A stretch of DNA of 6,785 nt, from assembly GCA_030744095.1 (NCBI GenBank), contig JASLRF010000495.1, positions 1 to 6,785 on the forward strand. The letters are read 5' to 3'. The notes beneath the pieces are model-generated. The model did not search any database and had not been told where the DNA came from. It worked only from the letters and a program-made list of their open reading frames with translations. The translations under genes and the position numbers were made by a program. Position 1 is the stretch's first letter. Each line of letters begins with the position of its first letter. The stretch is from Pirellulaceae bacterium. GTDB taxonomy: Bacteria > Planctomycetota > Planctomycetia > Pirellulales > Pirellulaceae. This document shows positions 1 through 5,856 of the stretch, piece after piece.

Positions 1-693
1 TTCAATGAAGCCTAAATCGCAGCCTCCTGTTAGTTTACGTGGTGTGAAACGCGTAACGCTAGCAAGGAGGCTGCGAAGATGCGACAGGGAAGTTTTACGT
101 CGTTGCCGGATGAATCCGGCCGGGTATTGGATCGTTTGGCCGTTCCAGTCTACGCTGCTCCGCTCGTGACCCCCGCCTACGGCGATCTTTAGGACGTTCA
201 CTGTCCAATGGCCGCCGCTCGTCACCCATTTGATGTCAAAATTGACGTTGAATACGGTGTCTTTGAAAGCCTTCGCAAACTCAGATTTTCCGTCGACCCT
301 GACCCTGAATTTGCCGCTCCACTTGCTCCAGACTGCTTTATCTACGGCCGCGTGAAAATCCCTTTTCTGCTGGCTAGTCCAATTGCTTGCTGCTGCTTGC
401 TTATTGTAGTTGTAAGCCCATTTCTGCTGGACAAAAATCAAGCCTTTCGGTCCGTCCACGTCAATCGACATGCGCTTTCCCTTGGATGTGAAATGGGTCT
501 TTATGGACTTCAGATCGGGCGGTGGCAGGAAAACCACGTCGCCGGGTTGGATCGACTCCGGCTTCTTGCGCAAAGCCTTCAACTTTGCGTTGAGCTTGTG
601 GTCAAAAAGGAACTGGCCAGATTTCAACCCATTGGCCTTTGCTACTTTGCTCAATGTATCGCCGCGCTTGATAACATATTTGGAGCCTGCCAT
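1..693 (-). CDS. LysM-domain protein, partial (runs off left edge)
   Basis: Reading the minus strand from the ATG at 693-691 gives 231 codons with no stop before the window ends. An AGGAG sits at 704-700, six bases before the start. Residues 6-57 form a LysM module: YVIKRGDTLSKVAKANGL, then a DH...N..L..L segment and the closing IQPGDVVFLPP. LysM modules bind peptidoglycan or act as docking modules; this long-loop form is one I associate with proteins near type VI secretion or contractile-tail effectors. Residues 74-190 are mixed alpha/beta and Trp-rich (NWTSQQKRDF, VWSKWSGKF, GHWTVNVLK). That resembles a domain I recall after such LysM modules, sometimes before a metallopeptidase-like HEFGH segment, which is not seen here. 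From about residue 191 the frame turns Arg/Ser-rich and less protein-like, so a frameshift near 120 is possible. There is no signal peptide. The LysM call is firm; the role is inferred. Confidence 0.8.
   Translation of the reverse strand, partial: MAGSKYVIKRGDTLSKVAKANGLKSGQFLFDHKLNAKLKALRKKPESIQPGDVVFLPPPDLKSIKTHFTSKGKRMSIDVDGPKGLIFVQQKWAYNYNKQAAASNWTSQQKRDFHAAVDKAVWSKWSGKFRVRVDGKSEFAKAFKDTVFNVNFDIKWVTSGGHWTVNVLKIAVGGGHERSSVDWNGQTIQYPAGFIRQRRKTSLSHLRSLLASVTRFTPRKLTGGCDLGFIE
17..76. repeat. Long imperfect hairpin with 12-bp perfect arms
   Basis: TCGCAGCCTCCT at 17-28 is the exact reverse complement of AGGAGGCTGCGA at 65-76. The inner flanks (GTTAG and TTTACGTG on the left, CGCGTAACGCTAGC on the right) continue the pairing with a few mismatches, wobbles and bulges. 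They leave a loop of about 8 bases near GTGTGAAA. No T-run follows on either strand, so a standard intrinsic terminator is not supported. It could be a small palindromic repeat or a remnant of a mobile element. It falls in the part of the minus-strand LysM frame that looks least like protein. Confidence 0.6.
105..120. other. Short hairpin, 6-bp stem and 4-base loop
   Basis: GCCGGA at 105-110 pairs perfectly with TCCGGC at 115-120 around a TGAA loop. It lies inside the minus-strand LysM gene, at the point where the reading frame seems to change, and about 30 bases from the larger hairpin. It may be chance in GC-rich sequence. Confidence 0.35.
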
Positions 694-1106
694 AATCGTC
701 TCCTGTCAAAACAAGGGTCGTCGCTAACCGATCTCCACGATTTCCGATACGATCCACACCATTCAGATGCGGTTGCATTATACTCCAAGGACCAAATCGC
801 CAGTTTCTTCGATTCGCCAAGCCATTTGGGCCAGTAAGTCGCTTTGTCTTCGCCGTACCGCCAAGTAGCGAAGGCACCGCCCACCAAGCCACGCACGAAA
901 ACTACGTCTGCAATTCGACTTGTGTTGTCGGTATTCGCAATCGCATGCTCCGCCTGTATTCTTCCGCTTCGGTGTTGCTGCAACCAGCGATGCAAAGAAG
1001 CAATGGGACGTATACCAGATAAGAGACACGCATTTCGAGTATCAAATCGCCAGCAGAGGCTGCTGTAGCAGATTACCGATTCTAGCAAATCGAACGGGCG
1101 TTTCAA
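651..1106 (-). pseudogene. Alpha/beta-hydrolase (lipase-like) N-terminal remnant
   Basis: An open frame of 151 codons carries a recognisable core at residues 65-118 (about 914-753): RIADVVFVRGLVGGAFATW, then YGEDKATYWPKWLGE and LAIWSLEYNATASEW. This matches the start of DUF676/PGAP1-like serine hydrolases, where a beta strand ends in HGLGG, followed by W..WL and a second strand S.GY. The usual His of the HG oxyanion-hole motif is Arg72 and the following Gly is Val75, both explicable by single-base changes. The nucleophile elbow (G.S.G) and the catalytic Asp and His are absent, and the frame overlaps the LysM start by 43 bases. Residues before ~35 and after ~123 do not look conserved. It is most likely a truncated remnant of a hydrolase that once preceded the LysM gene; lipase-LysM neighbours would fit a secretion-effector locus. 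The family is recalled, not searched. Confidence 0.55.
700..704 (-). promoter_or_regulatory. Ribosome binding site of the LysM gene
   Basis: AGGAG on the minus strand, six bases before the ATG at 693-691. It supports this start and this strand over the long antisense frame across 208-837. It lies inside the reading frame of the degraded hydrolase upstream, which suggests that frame no longer continues here as a real gene. Confidence 0.65.
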
Positions 1107-1186
1107 ATTCGTCTAGTTTCAAAAGCTGGAAAGCCAGGGCAAGGCTTGCGGGTTGTCTATATGGCATTGAAACTCGGTGCTCTTAG

Positions 1187-1795
1187 GAGCCAAGTACGTC
1201 GGCCAAACTGGAAGACGCTGCCGCCTTTAGCCGCACACTGGATCGAGTGATCGAGCGAGGGAACGTGCCGTTTCAAAAAGAGACCTATGGGGGCGTCAGC
1301 TACTATCGTCTCGAAACCCCAAACCGTAGACAACAGATCGACACAGCAACCACGCGGATTCCTGATCCAAGCGTCGCAATCCTCGGCGACTATCTGGTCG
1401 GCAGCGACAGTTCGAAGTGCCTTCAGCAGGCGATCATCACCAAAAGCGATTCGTCGCAGTCGCTTGCCAGCGAATTGGACTTCAAGCTCATCGCCAGCAA
1501 GATCAGCGGCAAGTTGGGCGACGCGGAAGCCAGCTTTGTCATCTTCAACCGTCCAGAGGAGGGAATTCGGCTTTTGTATGGAATGGCCAACTCGCCGGAG
1601 TTGCGCAGCCGGATGCGGAGCGCCGCGGAGTCCAACCCAGCGTTACGGGTTTTCGGGGTTCTTGACGATGCCCTGAACGACAATCCGCTGCCCCCCTTTG
1701 CGGTATTGGCCAAATACCTGGCACCTGTCGGCGCGATGATGACGAACGACGAAACCGGTATTCACTACATGGAGTTTTCGCTGCGGCGAGAGTGA
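1187..1795 (+). pseudogene. C-terminal fragment of a DUF3352-like planctomycete protein
   Basis: The frame opens after a TAG at 1184-1186. Homology-like sequence begins at about 1202 (AKLEDAAAFSRTLDRVIER), upstream of the first usable start, the GTG at 1247, so the gene's 5' part is missing rather than the start being here. Recognisable landmarks follow: FQKETYGGVSYYRL, a strand pair AILGDYLVGSDS, LDFKLIASKI, FNRPEEGIRLLYGMA, NPLPPFAVLAKYLAPVGAMM and the closing TNDETGIHYMEFSLRRE. I know this ending from large secreted or envelope proteins of planctomycetes, usually several hundred residues and of unknown function, related to DUF3352. The natural C-terminus and stop are intact; only about the last 200 residues remain. 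There is no ribosome binding site at 1247. An N-terminally truncated short protein could still be made, but a remnant is more likely. Confidence 0.6.
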
Positions 1796-1818
1796 ATTTG
1801 CTGGAGTGGACCGTAACC

Positions 1819-2064
1819 ATGCGAATGAAGGACTTCTTCTTCGATCGCCAGTCGGTGATCGACCGCATGACGAAGGCAAACCGCCGCGCTCTGTCGAAAG
1901 TAGGTGCCTTCATTCGCCGCCGGGCACGTTCGAGCCTGCGTCGTCGCAAAAGGCGTTCGCAACCCGGAAGCCCACCCAGCGTTCACTCGCGCGATTCGGT
2001 GGCCGCGGTAGCCCACTCGTACGAAATCCACGCGGAGCCGCGACCAGACAACCAACAACCATGA
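1819..2064 (+). pseudogene. Phage virion-morphogenesis-like protein, N-terminal fragment
   Basis: The ATG at 1819 lies 23 bases after the previous stop. The first ~55 residues are MRMKDFFFDRQSVIDRMTKA, then RALSKVGAFIRRRARSS, the basic RRRKRRSQPGSPPS and VHS. This resembles the start of small tail or head-completion proteins in planctomycete prophage-like clusters (DRxxVxxxxxxATRRxLSxxGAFVRxxARxSIRxRK..S.PGxPPxxHTGxL). After the Ser/His at about 1980-1990 the family motif breaks down: the expected HTG.L becomes HSRDS, and the remaining ~22 residues look unrelated. The protein stops at 2062-2064 at only 81 residues, overlapping the putative sulfatase start at 2061 by 4 bases. Such a basic segment could also be nucleic-acid binding. 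The call rests on pattern recall and is moderate. Confidence 0.45.
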
Positions 2065-2462
2065 GGTCGGAATCGATGATTTCTTTCACGCACTCACACT
2101 GGATTGCGGGGCTGGCATGCTGCTTGTCCGCCGTTGGCTCGGGCAACGCTCTTGCTGAGCCAAGTAACGCAACCGAACGCCCCAACATTGTTTTCATCTT
2201 GTCCGACGACCAGGGTTGGACGGGGCTTTCCGTAGCGATGCACGACGCATTGCCGAATTCCAAAAGCGACTTCTACAGGACGCCTCACCTGGAACAGCTC
2301 GCCGAACAGTGTATGCGGTTCACCGATGCCTATGCGCCCGCTCCTGTCTGCTCGCCGACCCGCTACCATATTCGAGCTATCGCTCGGTTCGCACTGGTCC
2401 GCTCCCGTTGGTCGCTACAAACTTGCCGTGAAAACAAGCTTTCTGCCAGCTTATCGTACTGA
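2061..2462 (+). pseudogene. Sulfatase (arylsulfatase family) truncated after its active-site motif
   Basis: The frame from the ATG at 2061 encodes 133 residues; the ATG at 2076 is equally plausible because GAGG precedes it by nine bases. A signal peptide spans about residues 6-32 (hydrophobic IAGLACCLSAVGSG, cleavage near ALA-EP). Mature sequence: RPNIVFILSDDQGWTGLSV, with the Asp pair that binds the metal in sulfatases, then SDFYRTPHLEQLAEQCMRF, and the sulfatase signature C97-S-P-T-R101, whose Cys is converted to formylglycine. A complete enzyme has roughly 450-600 residues. Homology ends right after Arg101-Tyr102 (about 2366), and the last ~30 residues (Arg/Ser-rich, Cys-containing) look like out-of-frame filler before the stop. 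The fragment lacks the second metal site and most of the active site, so it cannot be an active sulfatase. Secreted sulfatases are abundant in planctomycetes, where they act on sulfated polysaccharides. Confidence 0.75.
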
Positions 2463-2512
2463 GTGCCTCGGCGCGTCACACCACGCGGAAGAGAAAGCGG
2501 TAACGGCCTATC
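2367..2512. other. Unassigned stretch between sulfatase break and next gene
   Basis: From the point where sulfatase similarity is lost to the next start at 2513, I see no recognisable gene in any frame. There is no strong Shine-Dalgarno before 2513 and no clear promoter or terminator hairpin. It may be the inner flank of a deletion that removed the sulfatase 3' part. Confidence 0.4.
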
Positions 2513-3235
2513 ATGAAAATCCCGATCGCAAGTCTGGTGGTGGCCATCGTCTCGGTGGCCACTGTCTCAACGTCACTGGCGCAACGGCCGCCGGACCGAG
2601 TTCCACGCAGATCTCACGGACTCGCGACAACACCTGGCTGGTTGATGATCCTGGCGGGTGGCTTCATCGCCAGTTGGCCCCTCCTGGCAATCATCTTCTT
2701 TGTGGTCATGGGAGCCACCGACGATCCCGACATGTTCGCGTTCGCGGTTTTCGGCCCCTTGGTTTGCTTTGGCCCATTCTGTTTCACGTCCGGTGGCTTT
2801 TTCTTGCTCAGAGGTCTGTTTCTGGTCGTGGGCCGCGACGAGATCGTCCTCAGAAGAGGCCGTCTGACTGCGGTGAGCCGTTGCGGACCCTTCCGATCCA
2901 GTCGACATTGTTCGCTGGAAGACCTTGTCGGATTTTGCGTCGAAAGCGACTTGGCCGGAGCCTACTCGAAGACCGCCGGTATGCAAGGACTGGCAAGCCT
3001 CATTGCTGAACGTAATTCCGGTCGTCCTGTACATCTGCTGCGTGGTTACCCCAAGCCAATGATTGACGAGCTTGTTACCAGTCTCCAAGAACATTGCGGG
3101 CGGCTTGCGGCCAGGGAGGGTATTCCGTGGCAGGAATCATTGCCGACGGACGAAGTCTCGCTGAATCCAGAAAAGATCGACGACCGCCCCGGCACAGCCG
3201 AGAAGCAGCAACGCAGTCTTGGAGCAGCGGCCTGA
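2513..3235 (+). CDS. Membrane protein with PH-like beta segment, unknown function
   Basis: A 240-residue protein of unknown function. Residues 1-23 resemble a signal peptide or anchor (MKIPIASLVVAIVSVATVST, possible cleavage after SLA). Two hydrophobic segments follow at about 42-67 (WLMILAGGFIASWPLLAIIF) and 74-106 (Phe/Gly-rich, with two Cys). Residues 103-195 form a soluble beta-rich part (LVVGRDEIVLRRGRL, SRCGPFRSSRHCSLEDLVGF), ending in GRPVHLLRGYPKPMIDELVTSLQEHC. The pattern of a strand giving a coefficient-like readout, then a GYP loop and a final helix, resembles bacterial PH-like membrane proteins. The 3' ~45 residues are polar and lose this character. The next gene starts inside it in another frame and looks like the second half of the same protein, so the true stop may be an effect of a frameshift near 3160-3220. 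No strong ribosome binding site precedes the ATG. Confidence 0.65.
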   Translation: MKIPIASLVVAIVSVATVSTSLAQRPPDRVPRRSHGLATTPGWLMILAGGFIASWPLLAIIFFVVMGATDDPDMFAFAVFGPLVCFGPFCFTSGGFFLLRGLFLVVGRDEIVLRRGRLTAVSRCGPFRSSRHCSLEDLVGFCVESDLAGAYSKTAGMQGLASLIAERNSGRPVHLLRGYPKPMIDELVTSLQEHCGRLAAREGIPWQESLPTDEVSLNPEKIDDRPGTAEKQQRSLGAAA

Positions 3236-3752
3236 TGGTTTGCTCATCGAACTACCAACCAGAGGCTGGTGGCGGCCCGGTTCTCGATTTGTGACCATCT
3301 GGTGCTTCGGTTGGAACGGAATGGTTTTGTTGGGCACGGCGGCTTTCGTACCTGCGTTGCTTGCGGACAAGGTTGAAGGCCAACCGTGGGTTGCCTGGCT
3401 TATGCTGCCGATATTCTGGTCCGTTGGTATCGTCGGCTTCATCATCCTGTTTCGCAAAGCTCGCCGCACCGGCAAGATTCTGCTCGCAGGCAAGTCATTG
3501 CGATTCGAGGAAACCGATCCGTTTGGTAGTACGACGCTTCAGTGGGACACCAGCGAAATTGAGAGCATCACCGTGGACGCGAAGAAGTACAAGACCGAAG
3601 ACAGCGTCTCCTGGAAAAACTTCATCACGGTCTGCCCCGCTGAGAAAGGATACCAGTGGTTCAGCATTCGGGAGAAGCCGGAACTCGAATGGATCGCAAC
3701 CGTGTTAAGGCAGGCGTTGGACCTGGGTTCACCGGGCGACGTTGCCAAGTAA
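3219..3752 (+). CDS. Two-TM membrane protein with C-terminal PH-like domain
   Basis: A 177-residue frame whose only usable start is the TTG at 3219; in the same frame a TGA at 3162-3164 blocks further extension. It overlaps the previous gene by 17 bases. After a short strand (RPDGLLIELPTRGWW) come two membrane segments at about residues 24-48 and 59-78, joined by a short loop. Then comes a cytosolic beta domain (KILLAGKSLRFEETDPFG, LQWDTSEIESITVD) and a final helix (REKPELEWIATVLRQAL). This layout matches the second half of planctomycete membrane proteins I recall, whose first half resembles the upstream gene. The weak start (TTG, no Shine-Dalgarno) supports either translational coupling to the upstream gene or one gene broken by a one-base shift. 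Function unknown. Confidence 0.65.
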   Translation: MEQRPDGLLIELPTRGWWRPGSRFVTIWCFGWNGMVLLGTAAFVPALLADKVEGQPWVAWLMLPIFWSVGIVGFIILFRKARRTGKILLAGKSLRFEETDPFGSTTLQWDTSEIESITVDAKKYKTEDSVSWKNFITVCPAEKGYQWFSIREKPELEWIATVLRQALDLGSPGDVAK

Positions 3753-3836
3753 CTGTTGTCGCCGGTAGAATTCGCTGGCATCCGATTCATCTTGTGGTGT
3801 TTTCTTTTTGACAGCCTCCTATCCGAGATCTCTACC

Positions 3837-4100
3837 ATGGCCACGATTGTGCAAAGCAAACGAAACGGCAAGAAATACGTTCTTCTGGGAACCGGGTTTG
3901 GGGCGTACAAAGCAACTCGTCCCGGTGTATTCTTCGGCAACCTTGCCCCAGAAGAAGAACAAGGTCAAATCACAATGGTGGCCGTCTGCGACAGGGGCGG
4001 GAACATCCGCTGGACGCACTCCGATCACCTTACGGTCGTGGAAGTAGACGGTAGCTCGCCAGCGGCACTATTGGCGGCGGAGGGCGAAGCCACGACTTGA
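3837..4100 (+). CDS. Small conserved-looking protein, unknown function
   Basis: 87 residues from the ATG at 3837. The frame is open upstream to 3756, but those codons read like non-coding sequence, and the protein clearly begins [20 protein letters not shown]. It continues with [16 protein letters not shown], an acidic PEEEQGQI, a strand pair [18 protein letters not shown] and [20 protein letters not shown]. It is predicted to be a compact beta protein with no signal peptide or membrane segment, so probably cytoplasmic. I think I have seen similar short proteins in planctomycetes but cannot name a family. No Shine-Dalgarno is evident, which is common in this phylum. It lies 84 bases after the membrane gene and 77 before the SEC-C gene, all on the same strand. 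Confidence 0.7.
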   Translation: MATIVQSKRNGKKYVLLGTGFGAYKATRPGVFFGNLAPEEEQGQITMVAVCDRGGNIRWTHSDHLTVVEVDGSSPAALLAAEGEATT

Positions 4101-4163
4101 CAATTGAGCCCGTCAAATGTTTCATGCAGATGTCCGGTGTGACATTTCGCCGCGAGCCAACTT

Positions 4164-4170
4164 GGAAGGA
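4164..4170 (+). promoter_or_regulatory. Ribosome binding site setting the SEC-C gene start
   Basis: GGAAGGA ends seven bases before the ATG at 4178. It favours this start over the in-frame ATG at 4097, whose extra 27 residues are not protein-like and would overlap the previous stop. Confidence 0.65.
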
Positions 4171-4177
4171 ACCAACC

Positions 4178-5455
4178 ATGCTGACAGCCCAGGAGGTCAA
4201 GCCACTTCTCGTCCACGAAGATCATCCCGTTCGGGATGCTGCCATTAATTACTTCAGGGGCACCTGGTCACAGGATGTCGAAGTATTTGCACTAATTCTG
4301 CAGGCGTACCGTCAATACGGTGCCGAAGAGAGCCGACTCAGTCTTGCTTGGTGCAATCACTTCGCCCTCAGTGAACAGTCGCTGGATCAGGTGTTGGAGA
4401 CACTCGCTACGGCAACTGACCCCATCATCGCATTACATCTCAATCGCGTTGTCGCCGATGCTCCCATTGCTCTGCAACTGACGCAAGAGTCGGCGATCCT
4501 CGACACGCCCAACTTGCTACCCAATACGGTGGAAGCGATCAACCAGCGACGAGACTTCGCCCAGTGGCCAGCAGATAAGTTGTGGAACGAACTTCAGGAC
4601 TTCGCCGAGCGTTCTGAAGACAAGCAATATGCCAACGACATCGACCACGGATACGTCGACGCCCTGATCGCCGCCTTGAGCCAGCACGACGAACCTGATG
4701 CTGGGACAATCTGCGACTTGCTTGAGTCTGTTGGTGAAGAGAACGGGTGGTTGGAGATCTTTCTCGTCGACCTGGCGGGCGAGAGGCAATTACGAGAAAC
4801 AATCCCGACTCTGGTCGACAAATACCGGATCGACACAGACTACATGCTAGAACGTGTAACTGACGCTCTCGACAAGATCGGAGACCCCGAGGCGGTTCGC
4901 CTGATTCGCTCCGTCTTTCCAAACGAGTCGTGGAGCTTCAAGAATTTCGCGACCGCAGTGCTTGGCGATATCAAGCACCAAGAATCTGAAGATGCTCTGC
5001 TGGCGTTGTTAGAAACTGAAGAAGATCCGAGTCTCCGTACGATGCTCTGCATCGAGCTATGCCAACTGTTTTCTGCACGGGGGGTTGACGTCATTTTGCA
5101 CGAGATCCGGTCTGGTTACGACAGCGAGATCGATTGTCTTGAGGAGACCGTCTTGCCGGTCGCCCATGTATTGGGCATCGACATTCCGGAGGCAGATGAG
5201 TGGCGAGCTGAGCGTGAGGTTCGTGAGAGACACCGGGCTGAGCGTGCGGTGGAATTAGACGAGTTGGGAAGGAGATACGCGGCAACCAAGGCCAGTGGCA
5301 TTGATCCTCTTGCGGGATTGGGGGCCGAGAAAGAAACGGCAGTCGAAGAACCAACGACGATCCGATTTGAATCTCCGCGAGTTGGTCGAAATGATCCGTG
5401 TCCGTGCGGAAGCGGCAAGAAGTTCAAGAAGTGTTGTGCTCGCAAGCCTCGTTAG
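4178..5455 (+). CDS. HEAT-like repeat protein with C-terminal SEC-C zinc motif
   Basis: 425 residues from the ATG at 4178. Residues 1-330 are almost entirely helical and acidic. Paired helices at about 205-300 ([68 protein letters not shown]) have the spacing of HEAT or PBS-lyase-like repeats, which usually act as binding scaffolds. A strongly charged helix spans about 340-367 ([19 protein letters not shown]), followed by a flexible linker. The last 24 residues hold a textbook SEC-C motif, [19 protein letters not shown], with zinc ligands Cys408, Cys410, Cys419 and Cys420. This motif, first known from SecA where it contacts SecB and ribosomes, is fused to many unrelated proteins as a zinc-binding docking tail. 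There is no signal peptide, so it is cytoplasmic. Its partner and exact role cannot be read from the sequence. The YegP-ADP-ribosylglycohydrolase pair lies 65 bases downstream. Confidence 0.88.
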   Translation: MLTAQEVKPLLVHEDHPVRDAAINYFRGTWSQDVEVFALILQAYRQYGAEESRLSLAWCNHFALSEQSLDQVLETLATATDPIIALHLNRVVADAPIALQLTQESAILDTPNLLPNTVEAINQRRDFAQWPADKLWNELQDFAERSEDKQYANDIDHGYVDALIAALSQHDEPDAGTICDLLESVGEENGWLEIFLVDLAGERQLRETIPTLVDKYRIDTDYMLERVTDALDKIGDPEAVRLIRSVFPNESWSFKNFATAVLGDIKHQESEDALLALLETEEDPSLRTMLCIELCQLFSARGVDVILHEIRSGYDSEIDCLEETVLPVAHVLGIDIPEADEWRAEREVRERHRAERAVELDELGRRYAATKASGIDPLAGLGAEKETAVEEPTTIRFESPRVGRNDPCPCGSGKKFKKCCARKPR

Positions 5456-5507
5456 ATGTGGCAAGTAGACCCACGCATATTCATCAGCTCACACTCCATC
5501 GTCAATC

Positions 5508-5514
5508 AAGGGAG
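5508..5514 (+). promoter_or_regulatory. Ribosome binding site of the YegP-like gene
   Basis: AAGGGAG lies six bases before the ATG at 5521. It fixes this start over the in-frame codon at 5398, which falls inside the SEC-C gene and would add residues unlike the family. Confidence 0.7.
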
Positions 5515-5520
5515 AACGCC

Positions 5521-5856
5521 ATGCCAGGTAAATTCGAGATCAAGCGGGCCAAGGACAAGGAGTTCTTCTTCAATCTGCTGGCTCACAACGGTGAAGTGAT
5601 CCTCACAAGCGAGATGTACAGATCGAAGACAGGGGCCAAGAAGGGAATAGCGGCTATCCGGACTAACGCCGCCGAACCTGACCGCTATGATCGTCGCACG
5701 GACAAACGCAAGAAGCATTACTTCGTTCTCAAGGCGGCTAATCATCGCATCATCGGCTGTAGTGAGTCGTACAGCGGCACCACCACGATGGAAAAAGGCA
5801 TCAAGTCCGTTATGAAGAATGGAACTTCCACAAAGATCAGCGACACGACGTCATGA
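5521..5856 (+). CDS. yegP: YegP/UPF0339 (DUF1508) family protein, tandem repeat
   Basis: 111 residues, the usual length of two-copy YegP proteins. It has two DUF1508 modules: residues 3-52 (GKFEIKRAKDKEFFFNLL, GEVILTSEMYRSKTGAKKGI, AAIRTNA) and 64-101 (KKHYFVLKAANHRIIGCSES, TMEKGIKSVMKN). Each module is a strand pair (FxLxAxNxxxIxxSExY), then a loop and a helix ending in xGIxxVxxNA. The second copy has diverged: Gly is replaced by His in ANHR, and there is a Cys at residue 80. The family is small, cytoplasmic and poorly understood; roles in stress response have been suggested, but no reaction is established. The TGA stop overlaps the next gene's ATG (ATGA at 5853-5856), so the two are very likely translated together. 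A good ribosome binding site precedes it. Confidence 0.9.
   Translation: MPGKFEIKRAKDKEFFFNLLAHNGEVILTSEMYRSKTGAKKGIAAIRTNAAEPDRYDRRTDKRKKHYFVLKAANHRIIGCSESYSGTTTMEKGIKSVMKNGTSTKISDTTS

Noticed and set aside
17..76. Integron attC site
   Set aside because: The hairpin shape is suggestive, but the core triplets are in the wrong order and do not fit RYYYAAC...GTTRRRY on either strand. No integrase or cassette pattern is seen.
79..192. 37-residue plus-strand frame with a perfect AAGGAGG before its ATG
   Set aside because: The Shine-Dalgarno-like bases are part of the hairpin arm at 65-76, and the frame is antisense to the LysM gene. The peptide has no recognisable feature. Kept only as a curiosity.
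208..837. Long plus-strand frame of 209 codons
   Set aside because: It is antisense to the LysM gene, has no ribosome binding site, and its protein is Leu/Cys-rich without domain features. The LysM motif on the other strand is clear.
793..1053. Direct repeat CAAATCGCCAG at 793-803 and 1043-1053
   Set aside because: Eleven bases, with no extension on either side and no mobile-element features between the copies. Probably chance.
1072..1252. Plus-strand startless frame containing KAGKPGQGLRVVYMALKLGA
   Set aside because: It looks somewhat protein-like, but it has no start with a ribosome binding site, overlaps the start of the DUF3352-like fragment in another frame, and matches no family I recognise. 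It could be one more gene remnant.
3808..3836. TTGACA at 3808-3813 as a -35 box
   Set aside because: No acceptable -10 box follows at 16-18 bases, and such a promoter would place transcription at or inside the start codon at 3837.
4517..5354. Several minus-strand frames of 69-127 codons across the SEC-C gene
   Set aside because: They are shadows of the strongly supported plus-strand gene, rich in Arg and Ser and without motifs.
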